Below, piece after piece: positions 18,627 through 26,675 of a stretch of DNA of 64,000 bases. Both the position numbers and the translations under genes were made by a program. The notes under the pieces are model-generated. The model ran no database searches. It was not told the DNA's origin and was given only the letters and a program-made list of their open reading frames with translations. Each line of letters starts with the position of its first letter. Position 1 is the first letter of the stretch. The stretch is from Thermorudis peleae. Its GTDB lineage: Bacteria; Chloroflexota; Chloroflexia; Thermomicrobiales; Thermomicrobiaceae. The DNA lies in assembly GCF_000744775.1 (NCBI RefSeq), contig NZ_JQMP01000004.1, positions 681,268-745,267 on the forward strand, in the 5' to 3' direction.

Positions 18627-19295
18627 TTATTGCTCATCCGCTGTTTGCGTTGACTGTGCCGACTCACCTGCAGCAGCTTCAGCCTCCTGCTTCCCCGGCT
18701 CCTGGCGCGGCCGGCGGCCAACTCGGACGAGCGCAGGGCGCAGCACGCGGCCATGGAGGAGGTAACCACGGCGTAGCTCTTCGATAACGACATGCTCGTC
18801 ACCCTCGCCCTCTTCCATGGCGATGGCCTCGTGGCGCTCGGGCGAGAACGGCTCGCCGACGGCCTGGATCGGCTCGACCCCTTCGCTTTCTAGGACTGAC
18901 CAGAGCTTCCGCTCAATCAAGAGCAATCCTTGAATCCAAGGATTACGCTCACGTTCCTCAGCAGGAATCTTGGCAATCGCCAGGTGAAAATCGTCGAGCA
19001 CTGGCAACAGCTTGAGGATGAGCTGCGCATTTGCTTGCTTGCGCAGGTCGAGCATCTCCTGTTCAACCCGGCGCTTATAGTTGAGTAGTTCAGCACGGGC
19101 TCGCCGGGCCTGGTCGAGATACTCTTCTGCCTGCTGTTTCGCCTGGTCAAGCTGCACTTGGATTGCCGCCAACTCTTCCGGCGAGACAAGCGCTGCCTCG
19201 ACCGGAGCCGGTCCATCGGCCGACGGCTCTGGCGGACTCTGCTGTGCGCTTTCCGGCGCATCGGCCGGCGTATCGCGACGCGTTTCGTCATTCAT
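18627..19295 (-). CDS. grpE: Nucleotide exchange factor GrpE
   Basis: A 222-residue DnaK cochaperone. A disordered, acidic, proline-rich N-terminus is followed by a coiled coil ([20 protein letters not shown]) and the conserved GrpE core with [13 protein letters not shown] and [20 protein letters not shown], then [19 protein letters not shown] and VRVG. The ATG at 19295 follows AAGGGG by eleven bases; GTG codons at 19298 and 19307 are alternatives. The C-terminal Gln/Ala/Glu-rich tail is longer than usual. Confidence 0.95.
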   Translation of the reverse strand: MNDETRRDTPADAPESAQQSPPEPSADGPAPVEAALVSPEELAAIQVQLDQAKQQAEEYLDQARRARAELLNYKRRVEQEMLDLRKQANAQLILKLLPVLDDFHLAIAKIPAEERERNPWIQGLLLIERKLWSVLESEGVEPIQAVGEPFSPERHEAIAMEEGEGDEHVVIEELRRGYLLHGRVLRPALVRVGRRPRQEPGKQEAEAAAGESAQSTQTADEQ

Positions 19296-19323
19296 CACGG
19301 CGTTCACCCCTTACTGTTCAAGG

Positions 19324-20355
19324 TTATTCGTCTTCCTCGGCATACACCATCTGCATGAGGCGCGACAGCACATCGGCAAGGTAACGAACTGCAGCAATCG
19401 AGCGATCATACGGCATACGCTGCGGTCCAAGCACGCCGATGACCCCACGGACGTCTCCCCCAACCCAATAGGGAGAGAGGACGATACTGAACGGTCGCAG
19501 TTCATCGAGCGGCAAATCCGACCCAATCAGTACCTGGACAGCACGGTTGAATTCGAGCCGCTCGAGCAGTGACGCCGCAAGCACGCCACTGCGCAGGAGC
19601 TCGAGCAAAGCGCTTGCCACCTCGCTCTGGCTAACCTCGGGCTGGCGGACGACGTATTCCAGCCCTTCGGCATACAGCTCACGGGCATGCTCTTGCTCGA
19701 TCGCCTGCAGCGCCTCGACGATCCGGCGCAAGACCTGCGCTGCGAGCGGCGTTGCCCCAACCATTTTCCGCTCGACCGCAGTGCGATCGAGAAACTGGAT
19801 CTCTGGATTGAGTTGCTCGCTTAAGGCACTGAGCGCCGCTTGATCGATCGGCTCGGCAAGCTCAAGCAACGATTGGTGAATCGCGCTTGTCTGCGTGACG
19901 AGCACAAGGAGCGCGAGCTGCCGGCGCAAGCTGAGCAGCTCAAAGTGCCGCACCCGCTCAACGGGCGAATGCGGCGGGGTAGCCAAGCCGAGGTTCTGGC
20001 TCGTGTTCGCCAACACGGCTGCAGCAAGCTTGAGCCAGCTCGCAATCTCCCGCTCGACCTGCCGGAATTGATGGCTGACCATGATCTGGATGGCCGGCGG
20101 CAAGTCGGGAACGTCGAGCAAGTGCTCGACGTAGTACCGGAACCCAGCCTCGGTCGGAACACGCCCCGCCGAGGTATGGGGTTGCTGGAGCAATCCGGCC
20201 TCTTCTAAGACTATCATCTCGTTCCGGATTGTCGCCGAGCTGACCCCAAGCGGCACCCGTTCAAGCAAGGCTTTCGAGCCAATCGCTCGCCCGGTCCGGA
20301 TATATTCCTCGATGACGTAGCGCAAGATCGCTTGCTGTCGCGCCGTCAGTTCCAC
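19324..20355 (-). CDS. hrcA: Heat-inducible transcription repressor HrcA
   Basis: A 343-residue repressor of class I heat-shock operons. The N-terminal winged helix (ELTARQQAILRYVIEEYIRTGRAIGSK and SSATIRNEM) binds CIRCE. The dimerisation/GAF-like region follows, and the C-terminal GVIGVLGPQRMPYDRSIAAVRYL is diagnostic. A GTG at 20355, with GGAG eight bases upstream, gives the family-typical start; a GTG at 20364 is the alternative. CIRCE lies directly upstream, so the operon is autoregulated. Confidence 0.96.
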   Translation of the reverse strand: MELTARQQAILRYVIEEYIRTGRAIGSKALLERVPLGVSSATIRNEMIVLEEAGLLQQPHTSAGRVPTEAGFRYYVEHLLDVPDLPPAIQIMVSHQFRQVEREIASWLKLAAAVLANTSQNLGLATPPHSPVERVRHFELLSLRRQLALLVLVTQTSAIHQSLLELAEPIDQAALSALSEQLNPEIQFLDRTAVERKMVGATPLAAQVLRRIVEALQAIEQEHARELYAEGLEYVVRQPEVSQSEVASALLELLRSGVLAASLLERLEFNRAVQVLIGSDLPLDELRPFSIVLSPYWVGGDVRGVIGVLGPQRMPYDRSIAAVRYLADVLSRLMQMVYAEEDE

Positions 20356-20370
20356 CGCTCGCACTCCATG

Positions 20371-20397
20371 CTAGCACTCAAACTCGGAGAGTGCTAG
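20371..20397 (-). promoter_or_regulatory. CIRCE operator
   Basis: A perfect 9-bp inverted repeat CTAGCACTC-N9-GAGTGCTAG, one base from each end of the consensus TTAGCACTC-N9-GAGTGCTAA. It begins about nine bases downstream of the -10 box of the hrcA promoter, so bound HrcA would block initiation. It implies heat-shock control of hrcA-grpE-dnaK. Confidence 0.97.
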
Positions 20398-20406
20398 CTA
20401 TCCAAA

Positions 20407-20435
20407 AGGATAAACCTTGATACGGCCAGAGTCAA
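20407..20435 (-). promoter_or_regulatory. Promoter of the hrcA-grpE-dnaK operon
   Basis: Reading on the minus strand: TTGACT (-35), 17-base spacer, TATCCT (-10), followed at once by the CIRCE operator. Spacing and the position of CIRCE at the expected start site support a housekeeping-sigma promoter. It lies just beyond the end of the upstream peptidase gene. Confidence 0.7.
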
Positions 20436-20452
20436 GGTCGACCCCTGCCTCG

Positions 20453-21679
20453 TTACTTTCCCCGGTGGCGAGCGCGTCGCACGGCAAAGCTGCCAATGAA
20501 GACCAACGCTGGGAGGCCAGCTGCGAGGACAAGGCGCGACAGATCACCGACCGCGCTCGCCCCCACGCCGTACTGGCTCCGTACCCAGGATTCCCATGAC
20601 TGGTCGAGCTGGTCGATCGTGACACCAAGGCTCTGCTGGACGGCTTCGTCATAGGTGACACCCTGTTGAAAGCTGCGCAGGAGCACACCCAAGCGCGCAC
20701 CGCCATACATACGTATGATGTACTGGACAACGCTCTCGCTCTCAGCATAGGAGAGGAGTGCCGCCGTTGGATCAGCCGGGAAGCTCGAGTTGAGCGCCTG
20801 CAAGGGGATGAGCTGGTCACGTTGCACTGCTTGACGGAGGAGCGGCGGGAAGCGCGCATCCTGCGGCTGCTGGAAGAACGTGGCGAGGCCTTCGTCGAGC
20901 CACGGCGGTGGAGTATTGTAGGGATTCTCTGTCAGTTGCGCGACCGCAAGATGGACAACTTCATGCGTCAGAATGCGGCGCATCTCCTGCATATTGCCAG
21001 CCGGCACGCCACCGAGGATCAGTTGTAACTCGGGCAGCGCCATTCCCCCAACCCATTCAGCACTTGCCGGGGGCAACGCACTGGCCAATGCCTGCGCGCT
21101 AGGATAGAGGACGACACGAACCGGACCCTGGATCGTCACATTCAACTGCTGGCCAAGCTGGTCAATCGTCTGCTCGACGATCGCTAACGCTGCTTGACGA
21201 TAGGCTGGATCAGCCACTGCCGCATAAATCTGTACCCGGGCATCTTGGGCCACCGACCACTGATAGCGCTGGTCAAGGTAGAGCACGCGTTGTTCCGGGC
21301 TCTCAACCCAGCTGCCGTCGGCAAAGTAGAGCCGCCAGACGTAGCTAATCTCCGTCCCTGGAGGGAGGTAGTTTACCTGCATATCACGGGTGTACTGGAT
21401 ATGCAGGTCAAGGCTGGGTGTGAAGGGCGGGCGAACGACCGTGATCGCGATCGACGACACCGGGTGATAGCGAAGTTCGACGCGCGTGACCGGCTCCTGG
21501 GTCACGACATGGAGAGAAAACGTCAGGGCCGTGGGGAATTGCACGGCAACCTGCTGGTCAGCAAACTGGGCCGACGGCGCAGCACGTACCGTCGGCCCAG
21601 CGAACCAGCTCAGCAGTCCCCAGACAAGGAAGAGCGTGAGAAGGAGGCTACGCCCCAGTCGATGCCGGTGCTTCCGCAC
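20453..21679 (-). CDS. Peptidase MA-like gluzincin metalloprotease, secreted or membrane-anchored
   Basis: A 408-residue protein with an N-terminal basic-hydrophobic signal (RLGRSLLLTLFLVWGLLSWF...AAPSA), a beta-rich domain, and a metalloprotease core with HEVVH (about residue 239) followed by WLDEGLATFF, the HExxH...E zinc site of the peptidase MA/gluzincin group. A C-terminal membrane helix (LVLAAGLPALVFIGSFAV) and a basic tail end it. The gene overlaps the end of prfB: a GTG at 21679 with GGAGAG upstream is my choice; ATGs at 21748 and 21766 lie deeper inside prfB. The substrate is unknown. Confidence 0.75.
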   Translation of the reverse strand: MRKHRHRLGRSLLLTLFLVWGLLSWFAGPTVRAAPSAQFADQQVAVQFPTALTFSLHVVTQEPVTRVELRYHPVSSIAITVVRPPFTPSLDLHIQYTRDMQVNYLPPGTEISYVWRLYFADGSWVESPEQRVLYLDQRYQWSVAQDARVQIYAAVADPAYRQAALAIVEQTIDQLGQQLNVTIQGPVRVVLYPSAQALASALPPASAEWVGGMALPELQLILGGVPAGNMQEMRRILTHEVVHLAVAQLTENPYNTPPPWLDEGLATFFQQPQDARFPPLLRQAVQRDQLIPLQALNSSFPADPTAALLSYAESESVVQYIIRMYGGARLGVLLRSFQQGVTYDEAVQQSLGVTIDQLDQSWESWVRSQYGVGASAVGDLSRLVLAAGLPALVFIGSFAVRRARHRGK

Positions 21680-22785
21680 CTTCCAGGCTCTCCAGCTCGC
21701 TACCGGCACGGTGGAGATAGGCTTCAATGAACGGTTGGAGGTCACCATCAAGGACAGCCTGGACATTCGGCGTGCTTACCCCCGTCCGATGATCCGTCAC
21801 CATGGTATACGGATGCAGGACGTAGGAACGGATGCGGTTGCCCCACCCCGTGACTGGCACCTTGCCTTTTAAGCGTGCCTGCTCTTCCTGACGCTGACGC
21901 AGCTTCAGTTCCATTAAGCGGGCTCGCAGGATTTTCATCGCTGTTTCACGGTTCTGCAACTGCGAGCGCTCGTTTTGACACGTGACGACGATGCCAGTCG
22001 GCAAGTGGGTAATCCGCACTGCCGATTCAGTCTTGTTTACGTACTGGCCACCAGCACCAGAGGCACGGTAGGTATCAATCCGCAAATCCTCATCGCGGAT
22101 AACAATTTCAGGATCATCGTCAACTTGTGGCAACACTTCGACGAGCGCAAACGACGTGTGACGACGATGGTTCGCATCAAACGGTGAAAGACGTACGAGC
22201 CGGTGTGTGCCTGCCTCGCCCTTAAGGTAGCCATAGGCGTATGGGCCACGGACTTCGACCGTTGCACTCTTGATACCAGCTTCCTCACCCTCATGGAGGT
22301 CGAGGATCTCAGCAGTGTAGCCTGCTCGCTGCGCCCAGCGCAGGTACATGCGAAGGAGCATCTCGGCCCAGTCTTGCGCATCGACCCCACCAGTACCAGC
22401 GTGGATCGCAAGGAGGGCATCGTGGTCGTCATACGGGCCGTTGAGCAGAACGCGAAGCTCGAGGGCGTGGACACCTTCGGCAATACGGCGCACTTCCTGG
22501 TCAAACTCGGGCTGCAGCGTCGGATCTTCAGCGACGAGTGTTTCAAATTCCTTGAGGTCTGCCGCGTGGCGCTTCAGCTTAGCAAACTCTTCGACGAGAT
22601 CACGCAGTTGGGCAATACGCCGAAGCAGCCGCTGGGCACGCGCCGGGTCATCCCAGAGAGCGGGATCAGCGGCCTGTGCTTCGAGTTCAGTGAGTTGTCG
22701 CTGCTTATCAGCGAGGTCAAAGACGCACCTCGATCTGTTCAAGGCGTGCCAGTAAATCGTCCAGCGAACTTCCAGGTTGGATCAT
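21648..22785 (-). CDS. prfB: Peptide chain release factor 2, with programmed +1 frameshift
   Basis: RF2 recognises UAA/UGA stop codons. The ATG at 22785 (after GGAGGTG) opens a 22-codon frame ending CTT TGA (22722-22717). Skipping one base at 22719 continues in the +1 frame with DLADKQRQLTEL and gives a 378-residue protein: join of 22785-22720 and 22718-21648 on the minus strand. The site keeps the canonical CTT-TGA-C, with an AGGTG Shine-Dalgarno-like stimulator just before it. SPFDANHRRHTSFA and the GGQ motif (SGAGGQYVNKTESA) confirm RF2. The frameshift provides autoregulation by RF2 level. Confidence 0.96.
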
Positions 22786-22811
22786 GCCAACACCTCCAAG
22801 ACACGAAAAGA

Positions 22812-22829
22812 GCTGACCAGCCGGTCAGC
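22812..22829 (-). promoter_or_regulatory. Leader hairpin upstream of prfB
   Basis: A perfect GCTGACC-AGCC-GGTCAGC stem-loop (7-bp stem, 4-base loop), between the likely promoter and the ribosome-binding site of prfB. It could be a small RNA structure or a protein-binding operator. Confidence 0.35.
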
Positions 22830-22844
22830 CACACAACCAAGAAA

Positions 22845-22853
22845 AGTATACCA
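22845..22853 (-). promoter_or_regulatory. Possible extended -10 promoter of prfB
   Basis: On the minus strand the sequence TGG-TATACT matches an extended -10 element (TGn-TATAAT). No good -35 is seen 17 bases upstream. It lies about 60 bases before the prfB start codon. Confidence 0.4.
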
Positions 22854-22872
22854 GCCAACTCAGGATCTGAGG

Positions 22873-22901
22873 TTGACGGATCGACGTTCATCAGCTAAGG
22901 T
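22873..22901 (+). promoter_or_regulatory. Possible promoter of the Rrf2-cysteine desulfurase operon
   Basis: TTGACG, a 17-base spacer and TAAGGT. The -35 is good, the -10 weak. A start site near 22908 would put the inverted repeats at 22911-22970 inside a leader of about 130 bases. Confidence 0.35.
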
Positions 22902-22910
22902 AGACAGAGA

Positions 22911-22970
22911 AATGAGAGCGAGAATCATTCTCACTTGATCGGTTTGTCGTTGCCTGACTTCGCTCTCATT
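22911..22970 (+). repeat. Nested inverted repeats in the Rrf2 gene leader
   Basis: AATGAGAGCG (22911-22920) is perfectly repeated in inverted form as CGCTCTCATT (22961-22970). Inside lies a 13-base palindrome GAGAATCATTCTC (22920-22932). These could form alternative RNA stems, or be operators for the Rrf2 protein or a Fur/PerR-type repressor. Confidence 0.55.
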
Positions 22971-23040
22971 GGCCTGCGAGAGGTGATTGCATCGGAACGA
23001 ACGAGGCAGGCCATCATCATCACAGCACGAGGACGCAACG

Positions 23041-23487
23041 ATGAAGGTTTCAACACGTGGCGAGTACGGCATCCGCGCAATGGTTTCCCTCGCAAAGATG
23101 TATGGGCAAGGGCCAGTGCCGCTCACCGCGATCGCGGCTGACTCAGCTGTTCCGCTGGCCTACTTGGAGCAACTCATGCTGCCGCTCCGCCGTGCCGGTC
23201 TGGTTGTCAGCACGCGTGGCGCGCATGGTGGATATGCCTTGGCCCGCCCGCCGGAAGAAGTCAAGATTGGCGAAATCTATCGGGTGATGGAAGGGCCGAT
23301 TGCCCCGATGAGCTGCGTCAGCGAGGAGAGTACGGACGATTCGTGCCCAATGATCGACGGCTGCGCGACGCGGCTTGTGTGGTTGAAGGTGCGCGACAGT
23401 ATCATCAACGTGCTCGACTCGACCACGCTGGCTGACTTGTTGGCCCAGGCACCACGGCCAACGGCACGGTCGTCAGCGACAGCGTAA
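23041..23487 (+). CDS. Rrf2 family transcriptional regulator (IscR-like)
   Basis: A 148-residue winged-helix regulator starting MKVSTRGEYGIRAMVSLA, with wing residues VVSTRGAHGGYALARPPEEV. Three cysteines at 92, 102 and 108 (SC...SCPMIDGC) resemble the Fe-S ligands of IscR (C-x5-C-x5-C), though the first interval is longer, so an Fe-S or other sensory cluster is likely. GAGGA precedes the ATG. A cysteine desulfurase gene begins 32 bases downstream, a classical regulator-target pair for Fe-S biogenesis. Confidence 0.9.
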   Translation: MKVSTRGEYGIRAMVSLAKMYGQGPVPLTAIAADSAVPLAYLEQLMLPLRRAGLVVSTRGAHGGYALARPPEEVKIGEIYRVMEGPIAPMSCVSEESTDDSCPMIDGCATRLVWLKVRDSIINVLDSTTLADLLAQAPRPTARSSATA

Positions 23488-23518
23488 TGTGCATGCTGGC
23501 GTCTTCAGGAGGGGCACA

Positions 23519-24697
23519 GTGAATCGAACTGAAATCTACCTCGACCATGCCGCGACGACACCAGTCGATCCGCGGGTGCTCGAGGCAATGTTGCCGTACT
23601 TCACTGAACAATTTGGCAATCCTTCGAGTATCTATGCAGCAGGGCGGCAAGCACGGGCAGCAATCGACCAGGCACGGGCACGGATTGCCCGGATTCTGCA
23701 CTGTCAGCCTCGTGAAATTGTCTTCACGAGTGGCGGCACTGAGAGCGACAACCTGGCAATCAAGGGCGTCGCCTGGTGGCATCGGCTGAACGGTCGAGGG
23801 AATCACATCATCACTACGGCGTTTGAGCACCATGCAGTGCTCCACAGCGTCCAGTACCTCGAGAAGTTCGGCTTCGAAGCTACGTACGTGCGTCCCGGGC
23901 CGGACGGCATTGTCCGTGTCGAGGATATTGAAGCGGCTATTCGCCCCGACACGATCTTGATCTCGGTCATGTATGCCAACAACGAGATCGGCACGATCCA
24001 GCCAATTGCTGAGATTGGGAAGCTTGCTCATCGCTATGGCATTCTGTTCCATACGGACGCCGTCCAAGCTGCTGGCACGTTGCCGCTCGACGTGGAACGG
24101 CTCCATGTCGACCTGCTCTCGTTGTCAGCCCACAAGTTCTATGCACCGAAGGGCGTGGGGCTGCTCTACGTCCGGCAGGGGACAAAGCTGCTCTGGCAAC
24201 AGAATGGCGGATCGCAGGAGAGCAACCGCCGTGCTGGGACAGAGAATGTGCCAGGGATTGTGGGCATGGCAACGGCGCTTGAGCTGGCGTATGCCGAACG
24301 TGAGGAACGCAACGCCCACCTCCTTGCGCTGCGCGATCGGCTGATCGATGGCATTCTGCAGCGCATTCCAGACGCACGGCTGAACGGCGACCGTGAGCAG
24401 CGCTTGCCGAACAACGTTAACGTCTCGTTTGAAGGTGTCGATGGCGAGACGATCCTCCTGAATCTCGACATGCACGGCATTGCAGCATCCAGCGGCTCGG
24501 CATGCACAACTGGCTCGACGGAGCCGAGCCATGTCCTGCTTGCGATTGGGCTGACACCGGAGCAAGCCCGGAGTAGCATCCGCCTGACGCTCGGCAAGGA
24601 CAACACGGAGCAGGAGATCGATCGGACACTGGACGTGCTTGAAGAGACGGTAACACGCCTCCGCCGCTTGACGAGCGCTCAGGCGCGGGCGCGCTAA
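23519..24697 (+). CDS. Cysteine desulfurase (NifS/IscS family)
   Basis: A 392-residue PLP enzyme that transfers sulfur from cysteine to Fe-S clusters or tRNA thiolation. It begins with GTG after AGGAGGGG: NRTEIYLDHAATTPVDPRVL. PLP lysine is Lys206 in LSAHKFYAPKG and the catalytic cysteine is Cys329 in SSGSACTTGSTEPSH, in a NifS/IscS (group I) arrangement. No IscU, SufU or thiolase partner is nearby, so it is unclear whether its acceptor is a scaffold or MnmA-like. It is convergent with scpB, three bases from its stop. Confidence 0.93.
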   Translation: MNRTEIYLDHAATTPVDPRVLEAMLPYFTEQFGNPSSIYAAGRQARAAIDQARARIARILHCQPREIVFTSGGTESDNLAIKGVAWWHRLNGRGNHIITTAFEHHAVLHSVQYLEKFGFEATYVRPGPDGIVRVEDIEAAIRPDTILISVMYANNEIGTIQPIAEIGKLAHRYGILFHTDAVQAAGTLPLDVERLHVDLLSLSAHKFYAPKGVGLLYVRQGTKLLWQQNGGSQESNRRAGTENVPGIVGMATALELAYAEREERNAHLLALRDRLIDGILQRIPDARLNGDREQRLPNNVNVSFEGVDGETILLNLDMHGIAASSGSACTTGSTEPSHVLLAIGLTPEQARSSIRLTLGKDNTEQEIDRTLDVLEETVTRLRRLTSAQARAR

Positions 24698-24707
24698 CAG
24701 TTAGCGC
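24691..24707. terminator. Palindrome spanning both stop codons of a convergent gene pair
   Basis: GCGCTAAC-A-GTTAGCGC covers the TAA of the cysteine desulfurase (24695-24697) and the TAA of scpB (24701-24703) symmetrically. As RNA it would form at best a six-pair stem with a five-base loop, so it is only a possible weak bidirectional terminator. Confidence 0.3.
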
Positions 24708-25249
24708 CGTACAACGCGGAGCCAGGTTGCTACCGCTTCAGGGAGCGGGGGCAACTCCTCGCGCGAGGCAAGCCCGAAGGATTGCAAGAAAAGCGCGGTG
24801 GTGCCATATTGCACTGGGGCTCCTGGCTGCTCGGCCCGTCCGACTGGCTCAATCAACCCGCGATTGAGCAGTGTCTGTAGTGCCGCAGTGCTGTCGACAC
24901 CGCGCAAGGCGTCGATCTCCGCACGCGTGACTGGCTGGCAATAGGCTACGATCGCCAGCGTTTCAAGCGCAGCTGGGGAAAGACGTCCTGAGCGTCCACC
25001 TCCAAGCGCCGTCTCGACATCGTGTGCCAGTGCCGGGTCAGTCACAAGCTGTAGCTGGGTACCGTGCTCAATCACCCAAAGGCCGAGCGCCTGGGCGCGC
25101 TGACGAAGCTGGACAATGGCTTCATCAAGCGCAGCCGGCGTGCAGGCAAGCAGTCGGAGCAGGCGCTCACGGTCAACCGGCTCTCCAAGGGCGAAGAGCA
25201 CAGCGCCAAGCCGGGCAGCGAGATCAGGCGGTGTTCGCTCGTTCATCAT
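24701..25249 (-). CDS. scpB: Segregation and condensation protein B
   Basis: A 182-residue winged-helix kleisin partner of SMC-ScpA. It shows LGAVLFALGEPVDRERLLRLL, LSPAALETLAIVAYCQPVTRAEID and RGVDSTAALQTLLNRGLIEP with YGTTALFLQSFGL. It starts at the ATG ATG pair (25249/25246) and overlaps the end of scpA by 26 bases. The SMC gene itself is not in the window. Confidence 0.93.
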   Translation of the reverse strand: MMNERTPPDLAARLGAVLFALGEPVDRERLLRLLACTPAALDEAIVQLRQRAQALGLWVIEHGTQLQLVTDPALAHDVETALGGGRSGRLSPAALETLAIVAYCQPVTRAEIDALRGVDSTAALQTLLNRGLIEPVGRAEQPGAPVQYGTTALFLQSFGLASREELPPLPEAVATWLRVVRR

Positions 25250-25997
25250 CAACCCGCTGGTCAAGCTGCACAACAATATCACCGAACCGCTCGTGTTGGA
25301 CAGCAGAAACGATGCCACGTCTGATCAGCGAAAGCAAGGCCAGGAAGCCAACGACATACTCAGCGCGGCTTGCCTGTTTGCCGAGGAGCCCAGAGAATGT
25401 CGCAACACCCATGCGCAGCCGTGTCAGCAGTCGCGTCACCATCGTTTCCAACGACGGTACAGGGCGCAAGCGTAACGGTTGTGCCGGCTGACGGCGGGCG
25501 GCAAGGCGTGTCAGAGCGTGGACGAGAGACTGTGGAGCCAGCATGGTCTCGAGAGGCTGAGGCTGCGCCGGCAACGCAGGCAGTACTCCACCTCGCGGAT
25601 ACGCACGCTGCTCGGCAGCAAGGCGGTCGGCAAGGAATGCCGTACAGGGCTGCAGGGCCGCGGCAGCAGCGAGCTGGGCAGGCAAAAGGAGGCTCGCCTC
25701 TTCCTCGGGCGCGGCCTTCTCAGGTTTCGGCAACAACGCGCGAGCTTTCCAGGCGAGCAGGCGCGCGGCCAGTGCGGTGACATCAGCAAGCAACTCGGGA
25801 GCGTCCTGATCCTGCGGACAGTAAGCAAGGCATTGCGCGAGCACCGCCGTCACCGGCAGTTCTGCCAGCTCAATTGCTCCCGCCCGCGCCTGTTCGAGGA
25901 GTTCCCTGAGCGAACCCGAAAATCCTGGTAGCTCGAGCGCGACGTCGTGCACCCACGGAGAAAGTTCGACCGCTGTCGCATTCCGTGCAGCTGTCAT
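25224..25997 (-). CDS. scpA: Segregation and condensation protein A
   Basis: A 257-residue kleisin that bridges SMC heads in chromosome condensation. The N-terminal LELPGFSGSLRELLEQARAG resembles the FEGPLDLLL motif of ScpA, followed by LAQCLAYC and DVTALAARLLAWKARALLPK. The C-terminal winged helix has EYVVGFLALLSLIRRGIVSAVQ and FGDIVVQL. It overlaps scpB and lies six bases after the M50 protease gene. Confidence 0.9.
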   Translation of the reverse strand: MTAARNATAVELSPWVHDVALELPGFSGSLRELLEQARAGAIELAELPVTAVLAQCLAYCPQDQDAPELLADVTALAARLLAWKARALLPKPEKAAPEEEASLLLPAQLAAAAALQPCTAFLADRLAAEQRAYPRGGVLPALPAQPQPLETMLAPQSLVHALTRLAARRQPAQPLRLRPVPSLETMVTRLLTRLRMGVATFSGLLGKQASRAEYVVGFLALLSLIRRGIVSAVQHERFGDIVVQLDQRVDDERANTA

Positions 25998-26003
25998 CGT
26001 GCC

Positions 26004-26657
26004 CTAGAGCATCGGCTGACCGGCGACCAGCGTAAAGACTGAAGCAAGCGTGCGGAAGACCGGTAGGTACATTGCCGCCAAAATGGAGGAGCCGCCAAAT
26101 GAACCAAATGCAATGAGCAGAATCAGAATTGCAAGGCCATAGCGCTCCAACGCAGCGAGTTGCAGGTACCAGAAGCGTGGCAGAATACCAAGCAAGATTT
26201 TGAGTCCGTCGAGCGGCGGAATTGGGATCAGGTTGAACGAGGCAAGCAGGAGATTCACCTGAATAAAGGCGTGCAGCACGAGCGCGGCGAAAGTGGGCAG
26301 CGAAACGCCAAAGCGCAGCACGAGTGCACCAAGCAAGGCGAGGAGGATATTCGATACTGGGCCAGCGAGGGCGACCAGTGCCATTCCCCGCTGATGCCAG
26401 CGGAGGCGGGCTGGGTTCACTGGTACTGGCCGCCCCCAGCCGATCCCAAAGCCAAACACAATAATGAGCAAAAGCCCAATCGTCCCGATCGGGTCAAGAT
26501 GCGCGATTGGATTGAGTGTTACCCGGCCAAGCCGCTGCGCCGTATCGTCACCGAGCCGTAGCGCTGTCCAGGCATGTGCACATTCGTGCACGGTAATGCC
26601 GATCAGGAAAGCGATCAGGACAGCGACGAGTTCGTCAGGCCGCTGCAGGATGCCCAC
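26004..26657 (-). CDS. Site-2 protease-type M50 membrane metalloprotease
   Basis: A 217-residue polytopic protein with HECAH (TVHECAHAWTALRLG) in the first helices and the second zinc site NLIPIPPLDGLKIL (NxxPxxPLDG). Four or five further hydrophobic segments are visible. It belongs to the rhomboid-like short M50B group next to scpA in several phyla. The start appears to be a GTG with little Shine-Dalgarno support, suggesting translational dependence on oppF 18 bases upstream. Substrate unknown. Confidence 0.88.
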   Translation of the reverse strand: MGILQRPDELVAVLIAFLIGITVHECAHAWTALRLGDDTAQRLGRVTLNPIAHLDPIGTIGLLLIIVFGFGIGWGRPVPVNPARLRWHQRGMALVALAGPVSNILLALLGALVLRFGVSLPTFAALVLHAFIQVNLLLASFNLIPIPPLDGLKILLGILPRFWYLQLAALERYGLAILILLIAFGSFGGSSILAAMYLPVFRTLASVFTLVAGQPML

Positions 26658-26675
26658 AGATGATCATCCGCATCA

